From: Chitinivibrionales bacterium
Lineage (GTDB): Bacteria; Fibrobacterota; Chitinivibrionia; Chitinivibrionales; FEN-1185
DNA: 64,000 nucleotides
Direction: 5' to 3'
Assembly (NCBI GenBank): GCA_035516255.1
Contig: DATJAL010000054.1
Coordinates: 1-64,000 of the forward strand
This document shows positions 17,514 to 26,317 of this stretch, in pieces. The position numbers and the translations under genes were made by a program. Positions within the stretch are counted from its first letter, which is position 1. Each line of letters begins with the position of its first letter. The notes under the pieces were generated by a model. That model searched no databases. It worked only from the letters and a program-made list of their open reading frames with translations, and was not told the origin of the DNA.

Positions 17514-19036
17514 TTCAGGACTCCTGAATAAATTCCCCAGTCGTTCGTGATGGTTTTGCTTTGACGAAGCGTCGCTCTGTCCCTGAGGGCGATTATTGAA
17601 AAGTTTTTCTTGATGATCGTATCAAGAAACCAATCATCCGTCGAATGGAGCAAGAAGACGCTTGAACCCGCCGCGGGCCTGCGCTGCGGCCACAGTGAAT
17701 ACTGGTTGTCCCGTGAATTCGTGTTGAGGGCGAACATTTTGGGATGGTCGGGAAGATAAAAGCCGAAAACCGAAGCTTCCTGGTAGCGCTGCGTGCAAAG
17801 GGGCGATGCGCGGTGCGGATCGATCCGCTCCCGAATTCCGTCAATGTCAATTGCCAGCTCCTTCCAGCCGCGCACCTGCGCCGATGGATCATTCTGCGGC
17901 GGAAGAGGAAGAAAGGGTATTTGAAAATGGGCGAGTATGGTAGCGGCCGCGACGGCGGCGATCGCCGCGGAGGCAATGGCAAAACGCCGTATGCTTTTGT
18001 TTTTTGCCGGATCGAGATTCTCCCAGAAGAGCGAAACAAGAATAATGCCGCTCACATAGGCGCAGGCGGTCCAGTTGGCCTCGACTTTCTTCTGCAGGCT
18101 CGCGATGAGGAAAAAGCCGAAAGGAACAATGCAGAAAGAAACAAGGTAGACTATTTTCCCTTGTAAAGTGCTGGCTTTCAGGAAAAACCACAGCGCCCAG
18201 GCCAGAAGGACAAACGGAAAAATCGACAGGACGCCGAGCTGGCCCGCAATGAAATCACCGAGCGTATCCAAATGCAGTGCAATGTGCTTATTCAAACCGT
18301 GTGACGTTTGGAACATGACAGCCTGCCATCCATGCTGCTGGTTCCAAATCAGGTTGGGAAGAAAAACAATGAGCGCAATGCAGGCCGCGGCATAGGGCTG
18401 CCATCGGCCGAACCAGGCGCGGTGGTCGCGGGAAACGGCCAGAAAAATGAAAAGTGAGATCGGAAAAAGGATGAAGGTGTATTTGGAAAGAAGGCCGAGC
18501 CCGGCGGCGATCCCGAGAATGATCCATGAGATGGACGATGGCTCAAAGACGGCCTTATATCCAAAGAACAGCGACAGGGACCAGAACAGCACGAGCGGTA
18601 TGTCGGGCGTGGCGAGAAGCGACCCGACGCAAAACAAAACAACACTGTTGGAAATAACGATCCATAGGAGGAGAGATGAGGTTTTAACGACATACTTTTT
18701 AGCAAGAAGGTATGAAACCACCGATGCGAGAGATCCGCAGGCAATGACGGCAGACCGTACGCCGGGCAGTGTTTCGCCGAAGACCTTGCGTGATAGGAAA
18801 ATGAGCCAGGCGATCATGGGGGGATGGTCATAATAGCCCCACGAAAGGTCACGCGACCAGTCCCAGTAATAGGCCTCGTCCGGCACAATGGGAAGAAATG
18901 CGGCGTAGATCAGCCGGAAAAGAAACACCGCGGCGAGCAGCGAATATGCCAACAGGTCCGTCTTGCGGAATTGGCCATGAAAGACAGCATTTATGCCGGC
19001 GTTTTCTTCCAAGAAGCTGCTGGAATGGGGATCCAT
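17510..19036 (-). CDS. GT39/ArnT-type membrane glycosyltransferase
   Basis: A 508-residue polytopic protein with about ten membrane helices. The first loop holds DEAYYWDWSRDL and GYYDHPP, the acidic motif of the PMT_2 family, whose members move a sugar from a polyprenyl-phosphate donor to lipid or protein on the periplasmic face. The last 130 residues form a soluble domain after the final helix. Its acceptor is unknown: lipid A, other lipid or a secreted protein are all possible. It is the first gene of a coupled pair with the patatin-barrel gene. The 255-base gap upstream holds a palindromic repeat. Confidence 0.85.
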   Translation of the reverse strand: MDPHSSSFLEENAGINAVFHGQFRKTDLLAYSLLAAVFLFRLIYAAFLPIVPDEAYYWDWSRDLSWGYYDHPPMIAWLIFLSRKVFGETLPGVRSAVIACGSLASVVSYLLAKKYVVKTSSLLLWIVISNSVVLFCVGSLLATPDIPLVLFWSLSLFFGYKAVFEPSSISWIILGIAAGLGLLSKYTFILFPISLFIFLAVSRDHRAWFGRWQPYAAACIALIVFLPNLIWNQQHGWQAVMFQTSHGLNKHIALHLDTLGDFIAGQLGVLSIFPFVLLAWALWFFLKASTLQGKIVYLVSFCIVPFGFFLIASLQKKVEANWTACAYVSGIILVSLFWENLDPAKNKSIRRFAIASAAIAAVAAATILAHFQIPFLPLPPQNDPSAQVRGWKELAIDIDGIRERIDPHRASPLCTQRYQEASVFGFYLPDHPKMFALNTNSRDNQYSLWPQRRPAAGSSVFLLHSTDDWFLDTIIKKNFSIIALRDRATLRQSKTITNDWGIYSGVLK

Positions 19037-19152
19037 TGTAACTCTTTTTCATAAAATACAACGTGGCGGAATAATATGCCTTTTGTTAAAGGTCTGTTTT
19101 TGATATTTTAATACTTTGATCAGCAGGAATTAGTGGTAGATATGATAGATGA

Positions 19153-19187
19153 GTGATGTCACTCCCGCGAAGGCGGGAGTCCAGTTT
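19153..19187. repeat. dispersed palindromic repeat, copy 1
   Basis: The core CTCCCGCGAAGGCGGGAG is a perfect hairpin (CTCCCGC and GCGGGAG), flanked by GTCA on the left and TCCAGTTT on the right. The same flanked core recurs at 44174-44203 and 47226-47257, always between genes. It has no T-tract. The rest of the gap 19037-19291 shows nothing that I can assign. Confidence 0.75.
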
Positions 19188-19291
19188 ACGATTAAATGGA
19201 ATTTATATCAGGATTGGGTTTGATTGATATTTATTATGCCCTTTAACATCCGGCGGCCAGAAAATCTGTTTCAAGGCTTAAATAGATCATC

Positions 19292-20914
19292 ATGTTTCGG
19301 TTACACTCTATTTTCTTTTTACCGTTTCTTTTCATCTTCGGATTTTACTCCATGGTCTTTCCGATAACCCTCCGTACCAGCGTGCTTCCGCGCGATGTCC
19401 ATGAGGCGTCGCTCATGCTCAAATCAGGAGCGCTTGACTCCTTGGAATGGAGCATGCTGCAACCCTATTATGTCCAGCCGATCGAGGTGCCGGCCGGCGA
19501 ACTTACATATCTCAACGACTTGCTTGACAACCGCCTGCAGGACCTGCCGGTTTCTGGCGAGCAGCTTGCCCGCTATGAGCCTTGGAAACCGGAAGACATT
19601 GCGAAGTTTTTTTCAGATTATCCGCAGCTTAAAAAATACGAGCCCATTCTTTCGTTTTCCCATGCCGGGATGCGGCGGATGTCGGATGCCGGCGTGGCCG
19701 TTTCCACCGATGAATCGTGGAACACGACGGCGCTGACGCGTTTTTCGTTAAAACCGCATCAGGGGATTTCTTTGCAGGGAACGGCCGGCCTCGGCGACAC
19801 GGCGCTGCTGTGGAAGCGGCGGACGCTTTCCGCGGCGTTTCCCGGAATAGCCTCTTTTGAAATTGGAAATTTCCAGCAGATAAAAGACGGTGGATTGTTT
19901 TACGGCTATTTTCCAAATGATAATCCACCGACTGCGACGCTTTCCAACTGGCAATACGGCATGACCGGCACATGGAACGGGCTGAGCGCAAAAACCGATT
20001 GCTGGAAACATGTCGAGGTTTCCGCGTTTTTCCATGACCGCTTGACGGAACAGGCCTACGGCGTTTTCTGCGAAGCAAAACCGAATGACGTGCTTCGCGC
20101 GAAGGCGGGAATATCCAGTCTGGCTTCCGCGCCGCAGGACAGCACCGCACCGGCCAGAGATTATTTTGTCCATGGCGGCGTTTCCATGAATAAAAACGGC
20201 TACGGCATTCAGATCAATACCGGATTGGAGCACAGCCGCCCCCTGGCGCTGCCGTTCAGCGCGGAATTCACCACGAAGAGCTCGGGCGCGGAAGTAAAGC
20301 TCTTTACGGCGAGAATCCCCGGTCCGCTCACCCTGAACCGCAGCAGGATCGCGTTTGACTGCAAGGACGAACTTGACGCGAAAGACAGCTCCGGCTCCGA
20401 CATCAGCCTGATCGACTGCAGCACCGGATTCAAGGTCTCGAACGCGCTTGCTGCAACCATGGACCTGTCGTCGGTGCTGCAAGGCGGCAACGCGGCGCTC
20501 AGCGCGACGGCGGGCGCTTCGGGCAAACTGTTCTTCGATTACCGGGTGTTGTATACGTATCGCATGTCAACTGCAACATCGGTGGAATCTCACGCGGCGC
20601 TTGTTTCGATAGACCGCAATTTTTCGTCCCGCGTGAAAGCAGGGCTTTCGATACGGACCTATTCCTCAAGCACGGGATTTCAGAGCGCTTTTTCGCGGAT
20701 GGTGACCGAGTTTGATCTCCTGCCCGGTTTGAGCCTGGGGCCGTATGCGACATTGTTCGGGACAACGACGCACGAGTGGGATGCTTCTCTTGGCGTCAAG
20801 CAGGAACTTCGCTTGTTTGAAAAAACATGGTGCGAATGGGATCTCGCATCGTCAACCGATGAACAACATCAACGGAAATGGGATATGAATGCACGGGCGT
20901 ATTTTTGTTTTTAG
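19292..20914 (+). CDS. predicted outer-membrane beta-barrel protein with HhH-like N-terminus
   Basis: A 540-residue protein I cannot assign to a named family. A signal peptide (FFLPFLFIFGFYSMVFP) is followed by a helical region of about 110 residues containing two degenerate helix-hairpin-helix-like units (TYLNDLLDNRLQDLPVSGEQ; KPEDIAKFFSDYPQL), reminiscent of Bacteroidota HhH-plus-barrel proteins. From about residue 130 the sequence is amphipathic beta-strand rich (alternating aromatic and polar residues) and ends in phenylalanine, as outer-membrane barrels do. It overlaps the downstream metallo-beta-lactamase gene by 26 bases, so the two are cotranslated and probably function together. Confidence 0.65.
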   Translation: MFRLHSIFFLPFLFIFGFYSMVFPITLRTSVLPRDVHEASLMLKSGALDSLEWSMLQPYYVQPIEVPAGELTYLNDLLDNRLQDLPVSGEQLARYEPWKPEDIAKFFSDYPQLKKYEPILSFSHAGMRRMSDAGVAVSTDESWNTTALTRFSLKPHQGISLQGTAGLGDTALLWKRRTLSAAFPGIASFEIGNFQQIKDGGLFYGYFPNDNPPTATLSNWQYGMTGTWNGLSAKTDCWKHVEVSAFFHDRLTEQAYGVFCEAKPNDVLRAKAGISSLASAPQDSTAPARDYFVHGGVSMNKNGYGIQINTGLEHSRPLALPFSAEFTTKSSGAEVKLFTARIPGPLTLNRSRIAFDCKDELDAKDSSGSDISLIDCSTGFKVSNALAATMDLSSVLQGGNAALSATAGASGKLFFDYRVLYTYRMSTATSVESHAALVSIDRNFSSRVKAGLSIRTYSSSTGFQSAFSRMVTEFDLLPGLSLGPYATLFGTTTHEWDASLGVKQELRLFEKTWCEWDLASSTDEQHQRKWDMNARAYFCF

Positions 20915-21761
20915 CGCATGCAGTTTGTTTTTGATGATGGCGGCATCGTGCGTACGGCAGCAGGGCGCGCGGGAACGGTTTGCGTTCACGGTCGTCGATG
21001 TCGGCGAGGGGCTTGCGCAGATCGGAAAAACGGGCGTGGATGCGATTGCCTGGGACATGGGCGACACCGGAGCCGCAACCGAGTGGAACAGGGTCTACAA
21101 TGAACTCGGCAGACCGCATTTGGACGCCATTGCCATTTCTCACTCGCACAGCGACCACATGGGCGGATTGAACAGGCTTGGAGATTCGGTAGCTTTTTCC
21201 GGCCTCATCATTACCAGCATATTCGAAGACACCGGGCTGATTCGACAAAACTGCGGACCGTGGCAGGGGAGAATATCCTTCAGAACCATAGCGGAGGGCG
21301 ACACCATCGGCGGATTGAACGGCGTTTCAGTGGAATGCCTGTGGCCGCCGCGCGACCTCGCCGTGAGCGTGCCGGTGATTGACGATGACAAGAACCGGTA
21401 CAGCCTGTGTTTTATGGTCAGGTACGGGGCAAATGCGGTGCTCATCACCTCGGACATCGACACGTTTGCCGAACAAGAACTGGCTGCTCGCTACGGCTTT
21501 TCGCTCGGGTCGGATGTCATCGTAGTGCCGCATCACGGCTCTTCAAGCTCGGTTGACCCTGTTTTCTACGGATATGTCAACCCGTCGGCGGCCGTGATTT
21601 CCTGCGGGATAGACAATCCGTACGGGCACCCTGCTCAAAACGTTCTTGACCTGCTTTTCCAGATGCATGTGCAACTGTTCGAAACCGCGATAAAGGGTAC
21701 GGTTTCCGCCGTGGCCAACGGATACTATTTTGCGGTTTCTCCGCAGAGCATAACCCCGTAA
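20889..21761 (+). CDS. ComEC-type metallo-beta-lactamase-fold lipoprotein
   Basis: A 290-residue protein with a leader ending in the lipobox MAASC (Cys near residue 21), so it is exported and lipidated. The MBL domain resembles the C-terminal nuclease-like domain of ComEC: FTVVDVGEGLAQI, the metal motif HSHSDHMGG, an aspartate in LITSDID, and PHHGSSSS near the end. ComEC proteins handle DNA during transformation; here the domain is free-standing with no channel part. It begins 26 bases inside the end of the outer-membrane barrel gene. Activity as a nuclease or phosphodiesterase is inferred from the fold only. Confidence 0.8.
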   Translation: MHGRIFVFSACSLFLMMAASCVRQQGARERFAFTVVDVGEGLAQIGKTGVDAIAWDMGDTGAATEWNRVYNELGRPHLDAIAISHSHSDHMGGLNRLGDSVAFSGLIITSIFEDTGLIRQNCGPWQGRISFRTIAEGDTIGGLNGVSVECLWPPRDLAVSVPVIDDDKNRYSLCFMVRYGANAVLITSDIDTFAEQELAARYGFSLGSDVIVVPHHGSSSSVDPVFYGYVNPSAAVISCGIDNPYGHPAQNVLDLLFQMHVQLFETAIKGTVSAVANGYYFAVSPQSITP

Positions 21762-21765
21762 TCAT

Positions 21766-21807
21766 ATAAAAAAAGGCATCTGCCGGCTTTCCGCCGGCAA
21801 ATGCCTT
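21766..21807 (-). terminator. Rho-independent terminator of the RRM gene
   Basis: A 15-base stem with one mismatch (AAGGCAT..GCCGGC pairing with GCCGGC..ATGCCTT) closes a short loop at 21788-21792. Read on the minus strand it is followed by seven T residues. It lies between convergent genes and may also slow plus-strand transcripts. Confidence 0.85.
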
Positions 21808-21898
21808 GACCCACATTTCTTCACAGTAATGTTTACTGCAACGAAATTCTTTATCAGCTAAGCGTGAGAATGCAAAAGTGTTGAAAAATCCGGCGGGA

Positions 21899-22204
21899 TT
21901 ACCACGCGCGGCGAACGCCACCTTTGTTGTCTCTGTAGCCACCGCCACCGCCGCGGCGTTCCGTACGCGGACGCGCCTCGTTTACGGTGAGGGGACGGCC
22001 TTTGAATTCCTTGCTGTTAAGGGCTGCGATGGCAGCCTGGGCTTCGGCGTCCGTGGGCATTTCGACAAATGCAAAACCTCTCGGCCTTCCGGTGAATTTG
22101 TCTTCGATGACCGACACCGTCGCAACCTGGCCGTGCGCCTCGAACAACTGGCGTACATCAGCCTCGGTTGCCTCGAACGACAAATTACCAACGTAAATGT
22201 TCAT
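21899..22204 (-). CDS. RRM-type RNA-binding protein
   Basis: A 101-residue single-RRM protein. RNP2 is IYVGNL at residues 3-8 and RNP1 is RGFAFVEM near 42-49, both with the aromatic residues that stack on RNA. The tail is Arg/Gly-rich (RTERRGGGGGY). Small RRM-Gly proteins of this kind in bacteria are usually abundant RNA chaperones, often cold-induced. The start at 22204 follows a good ribosome site (GAGAGGTG); the open frame upstream of it is not conserved in pattern. Transcription ends at the strong terminator at 21766-21807. Confidence 0.92.
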   Translation of the reverse strand: MNIYVGNLSFEATEADVRQLFEAHGQVATVSVIEDKFTGRPRGFAFVEMPTDAEAQAAIAALNSKEFKGRPLTVNEARPRTERRGGGGGYRDNKGGVRRAW

Positions 22205-22275
22205 ACAAAACACCTCTCTAGAAACTGTTGAATTGATAAGAGCCACTCGGCTCGCTGGCATGATTGCCTGGAAGC

Positions 22276-22305
22276 AATATAACATTTCCAAGTGGTAAAA
22301 TCCAA
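22276..22305 (-). promoter_or_regulatory. candidate promoter of the RRM gene
   Basis: On the minus strand a -35 TTGGAT (22305-22300) and -10 TATATT (22281-22276) are separated by 18 bases. The leader of roughly 65 bases includes a short hairpin (GAGCC-GAGT-GGCTC near 22242-22255) that could serve in temperature control. The match is moderate. Confidence 0.4.
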
Positions 22306-22684
22306 AAGAATAAAGAAAAAAATATCGGCTAAGGGTAATGAACCCCGGTGGGACTGATGGGGTGGGGATTAATGTGACGTGGATTAGGTGTGGGGTAGTG
22401 CGGGGAGGAATAAAGATGATAGTCGGAAGACGAACCTGAATTCGTCATTCTGGTCTGACGCTTTTGTTTGCCGCTGCATTGTTCTATAGAAAAAAAACCA
22501 GAAAATGGAGCTATTCAAACCAAGATCATTTGACGCTTCAGTCCAAATATCTGTCAGCGTATCACTTATAATTAATCCCTGTAAAAAGGCTACTCTTTAT
22601 TTCCGCGTCAACCCGTCAACGCGTTTACTTTTTCTCTGGCCCGCGCCGCCTGCTTCAACCCCTCGACATACAGTTTAACCATCT

Positions 22685-23127
22685 TCACTTTTCCATTGCT
22701 GTGCAATTAACCATCCACCGTATGCCGAACCTGTCCGTGCATGCGCCGTAATACGCGCCCCAGAACATGGTCTGCAGTTCCATGGTCACCTCTTGCCGCC
22801 TTTGGACAGCGCCTCGAAAATCCTTTTTGTCACTGCCCGTGTGCCCAGGTCAAGCGAAAGGTGAATGTTGTTGCCGGTTTTCAAGGGTAAGCCCATTGAT
22901 CCCGACGCATCAGTGCCCATCAGTACATAGCCGCCGGGCAGGGAAAGTTCTGTGTTGAACGACGAGGTTCCTGTCCTTTTCGTCAAGGTGCGGCATGCCC
23001 TTGCTCCTCTGCACCTCCCCGAACCGCATTATTTTCCGTTGAATTCTCCGCCGAAAACGGCTTTGTAGAAGTTAAATGCACTTTCGGTATTTCGGGGGAA
23101 ATTAAGGTAGGTGCTGGCTTTTGCCAT
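22685..23127 (-). pseudogene. VOC/PhnB-like (glyoxalase superfamily) pseudogene
   Basis: A start with a good ribosome site (AAGGAG before the ATG at 23127) opens MAKASTYLNFPRNTESAFNF and FYKAVFGGEF, the typical opening of PhnB-like VOC proteins. The frame is then lost after NGK; it resumes in other frames as IMRFGEV, later as GGYVLMGTDASGSMG and TGNNIHLSLDL, and finally as MFWGAYYGACTDRFGIRWMV with a stop at 22685-22687. At least three frameshifts are needed to join the parts, so it is broken unless the assembly is wrong. A 24-codon open frame follows it on the same strand. The stretch 22306-22684 shows nothing else that I can assign. Confidence 0.8.
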
Positions 23128-23215
23128 TGGGAATCTCCTTTTGATTTATCTTTTCAACCTTTCGACTATTCAACTTTTCAACAATACCGCAAAGCAAGGC
23201 TCGAACTTCAACAAA

Positions 23216-26167
23216 TTAATTTGTTATTGCAAACTTTTGTGTCACCATAGATTGGCCGCTTTTACACCTCACAAGATAAATTCCTCTTTTCAAAGGCTTT
23301 GAAATCAGGCTTGTCGTAGAGGAATTGTTCTGTTGCGAAATTGCTAGTTCTTGTACGAGACGGCCGCGAAAGTCGAAAATGGAAACGGCAGTTGATGTGT
23401 TAGGGACGTCCCGAAAAATGACCAGGACCTGACGGGACCTTATGGGACGGATAAGAAGTGACGGCGCTTGACGATATTTCGTTGATGGCGACGCGGAAGA
23501 AAAGACACCTTCTATCCGGTAATTATCTATTCCCGCAAGCCTGTTAATCCTGAAAGAACCGTCAGTTTGAGGCGCAAGCGTTATTTCCTGAGAATTTCCA
23601 TTTGTAAACACTCTCATCCCGGCCAGCGGCCACGGCAACTTGCCCGGATTAACGTCAACAAAACTCTGGCTCCCGATAAAAGCCAGATGGACCCACGCGC
23701 TGTCCTTTCTCAAAAACACCGCGCCTGCTGATTTGACGCCGCCCGCCTCGGTGGAAGCGCCGTAGCCGTTCACGAAAAGACGGTCGGAAAGCTTTGCGCA
23801 CGCGATTGTACCCGAACCTGTCGACAGGCGGTACACTTCCTGGCTGCCGTCGGTGGCGTAAAATCCCCGTGATGCGAGTGTCGTTGGGCCCAGCGCGTAG
23901 GTTTTCGCGGAGTCGAAATTGACCGTAACGGTCCAGCCGTCATCAAATGCCGTCTGCTGGACCATTGCATCCGGCGTTATAAAACTGTGGCCGGTCATCC
24001 TGGCAAACCCGACGCTCCTGGTAACTGCCGACACGAGGTTGTAACTTGTCAAGAAACGTTCGAAGTTGGCCTTCCAATAGCCTGTATCGGGCGGCATGAA
24101 CAGCGGCATGGAGGCATAAAGAATGTTGAACAGGTCCTTCGCATCCCAGAACGCGGGCACGCGGGACACGCCGTCGCCGGTGTACCAGGTGGGGACATGC
24201 ACGTCGTGATAGATGAGGCCGTGCAGCGGCACGCGGATGGCCGGGTTCACGTCGTAATGGACAAAATCGGAATCCGGAGAAGCGGGAGTCATCCAGTCGT
24301 AGCCCGCGTTCGTCGCGGGGCAGGGACTCATGGTCCCTTCGCCGTAATCGACGAACGGGAAAGCAAAGTCGCGGGCCTGCTCGCCGCCGAGCACGAGATT
24401 GAATGTCGTGCGCAGCGTGTCGAACAGCTTTTCGCGCGCAAGAGCGTCGGTGTACCGGTTGACGGGATGCGTCTGCGACCAGCATTCCTCAAGGCCCATG
24501 GCGAGTTCAACGTCGATGAACCGGCAGTTGAGGTGCTTGGTCGCGCGCTCGGCGGCGATGCGTGGAATGGCATACTTGCAGTGTGAGGCAGCGCACACCT
24601 CCTGCGCCTGGAGTGTGCCCCCGCCGCTGAGGTAGGCGAGCCAGCCGTTCATGTAAGAGCCGTCTTCATTGACTATTGCGTCTGTATTGTATCCATCGGA
24701 TTGGTAACCGGCGTTGCCCGGTGGATAGGCGTCGCAGTAGCAGTCGTATTCGCTGGTAAGGAAGCCGAGCGAGTTCAGCGTGTCTGTTACCGCGTTTGAG
24801 AAATTGCCGGAGAAGATTGCCTGGTCCATGCCTTTGTCAATGAGGTTCCGGAAGAAGTCCGCCGTGGGGAGCCAGAACCCTTTGCCAAGAATCCAGAAAT
24901 CAACAGCGCCTTTCATGCGGTTGATATTTGGCACAACCGATGCCTTCTGGGCGAACGTTCGAGCGTACCCGAGCTTTTCCACGTGAGATCGGTACCAGGT
25001 GCACATCGCTGCATATCCGCCGGTATCGATGAGGGTGTAATAAAGTGTTCTGTCCTTGGAAAACAGATGTTTCGCCGCCTCCAGGGTGATGTGCGGCGCG
25101 TTTGCGGTTGTCCCCGCGGCAGGTGTGAAACTCACGCGCGTGAACCACGGGTCGTCGGAAGTGATCATGTAGCCGGAGGTCTTGTCCGTCACGCCGGTAA
25201 AACACAGGTCGCTCTGCCAGTCGTGCATGCCGATCCAGTAATACCTGCTCATGTACCCGGGCGCGCCCTGCGCCGGGCAGATGACGCCCGTTCCCTTCGG
25301 GATTATGAGGAAGTCGGTGGCCTGCGCGGCGATGGGACCGGGAAAATCCAGGTCGCTTGACATGGGGGAAGCAGCGGTACCGGAGAGCCTGATACCAAGG
25401 GCCGGTCCCTCAAGCCACATCGAAATTGCAACGGGCCAGTTGTCCGGCAGATACGTGCAATGAAACACCAGCGAATCGGGAAACGAATCGACACTTGAGG
25501 TCTGAAAAACGCCCACACCGGAGGCCGCATACGTTCTGGAGGTGGCGGTGCTCTGCAGGGTCAGATCGAATGAGATTGGATTGATGATGACCTTGATGTT
25601 CGCATTCTGTAAAACATACGGCCGCGCGTAACCGGCCGGAACGCTGTCGACCAGCGTCAGTGAGAAATCGTCGGCATAGAGGCCGCAGGTGTCGTTTCCC
25701 ATGAGCCGCGGCCGTATGGTGGCGATGTGCGTCGGGATAAGAAACCGTGTGCTGTATTGCGTAAATCCTGTGGAAAGGGTGCATTGCTTTGCCGCGTACG
25801 ACCAATCCACGGCGTTGTTCATGGAATCATAAAGAACAACGCTGATCTCGGCGGATGCGCCGGAAGGCAGCGTGTCGGTGCGTATCCAGGCGCTGTATTC
25901 GTAAAGCTGGCCCGGTTTCACCGTGACCACGGCTGAAGGGCTCACGCTCCAGTCCAGGGTTCCCCAGTGCTTGACCTGCGCGGCCTTTGCCCCGCTGTGA
26001 ACGGGCGCGGCCACTACTATGAGCGAGCCGGCGCCAGCATCGCGAGACCAGAACGTGTTCCAACCGGTCAAATCGTTTTCAAATCCCGGGTTGGTGATGA
26101 GGTTCTGGGAAAAAGCGCCGCAAAAGGCGGTAAGGCAAATGACAAATATTCCGATGAAAAGATTCAT
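23216..26167 (-). CDS. secreted TIM-barrel glycoside-hydrolase-like protein with sorting domain
   Basis: A 983-residue exported protein. Signal peptide to about 20; residues 22-170 form a CBM4/9-like jelly roll (NLITNPGFENDLTGW to LYADDFSLTL). The centre (about 180-780) resembles large TIM-barrel hydrolases of the GH101 / DUF5696 type: a FIDVELAMGLEEC segment, VLGGEQARDF, VDYGEGTMSP and LIYHDVHVPTWYTGD, with several candidate acidic catalytic residues. The last 75 residues are a T9SS-style sorting domain (VSIFDFRGRLVQEL, then RGIYLVRCKSGQ). It would bind and cleave an unidentified glycan outside the cell. A terminator separates it from the GH3 upstream, so it has its own promoter. The family assignment is from memory of motifs and could be wrong. 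Confidence 0.7.
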   Translation of the reverse strand: MNLFIGIFVICLTAFCGAFSQNLITNPGFENDLTGWNTFWSRDAGAGSLIVVAAPVHSGAKAAQVKHWGTLDWSVSPSAVVTVKPGQLYEYSAWIRTDTLPSGASAEISVVLYDSMNNAVDWSYAAKQCTLSTGFTQYSTRFLIPTHIATIRPRLMGNDTCGLYADDFSLTLVDSVPAGYARPYVLQNANIKVIINPISFDLTLQSTATSRTYAASGVGVFQTSSVDSFPDSLVFHCTYLPDNWPVAISMWLEGPALGIRLSGTAASPMSSDLDFPGPIAAQATDFLIIPKGTGVICPAQGAPGYMSRYYWIGMHDWQSDLCFTGVTDKTSGYMITSDDPWFTRVSFTPAAGTTANAPHITLEAAKHLFSKDRTLYYTLIDTGGYAAMCTWYRSHVEKLGYARTFAQKASVVPNINRMKGAVDFWILGKGFWLPTADFFRNLIDKGMDQAIFSGNFSNAVTDTLNSLGFLTSEYDCYCDAYPPGNAGYQSDGYNTDAIVNEDGSYMNGWLAYLSGGGTLQAQEVCAASHCKYAIPRIAAERATKHLNCRFIDVELAMGLEECWSQTHPVNRYTDALAREKLFDTLRTTFNLVLGGEQARDFAFPFVDYGEGTMSPCPATNAGYDWMTPASPDSDFVHYDVNPAIRVPLHGLIYHDVHVPTWYTGDGVSRVPAFWDAKDLFNILYASMPLFMPPDTGYWKANFERFLTSYNLVSAVTRSVGFARMTGHSFITPDAMVQQTAFDDGWTVTVNFDSAKTYALGPTTLASRGFYATDGSQEVYRLSTGSGTIACAKLSDRLFVNGYGASTEAGGVKSAGAVFLRKDSAWVHLAFIGSQSFVDVNPGKLPWPLAGMRVFTNGNSQEITLAPQTDGSFRINRLAGIDNYRIEGVFSSASPSTKYRQAPSLLIRPIRSRQVLVIFRDVPNTSTAVSIFDFRGRLVQELAISQQNNSSTTSLISKPLKRGIYLVRCKSGQSMVTQKFAITN

Positions 26168-26256
26168 AAGGCCTCCACGGTAAAATAGCCACAGAGACGC
26201 AAAGTAACGGATGGCTAAAATAAAATAATAAAAAATTTTCGATCAATAAGCTGTAA

Positions 26257-26292
26257 TAAAAAAACAGCCGCGGAAGAAATTCCGCGGCTGTT
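26257..26292 (-). terminator. Rho-independent terminator of the GH3 gene
   Basis: A perfect 13-base stem (AACAGCCGCGGAA with TTCCGCGGCTGTT) around a four-base loop. On the minus strand it is followed by a run of T. It lies 25 bases past the GH3 stop codon. Confidence 0.88.
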
Positions 26293-26317
26293 GAAATCGA
26301 CGGGAAGAATACCGAGG

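Noticed and set aside
22610-22684. 24-codon open frame after the VOC pseudogene as a real small gene
   Set aside because: Too short and without family resemblance; it may be a relic of a cotranscribed gene.
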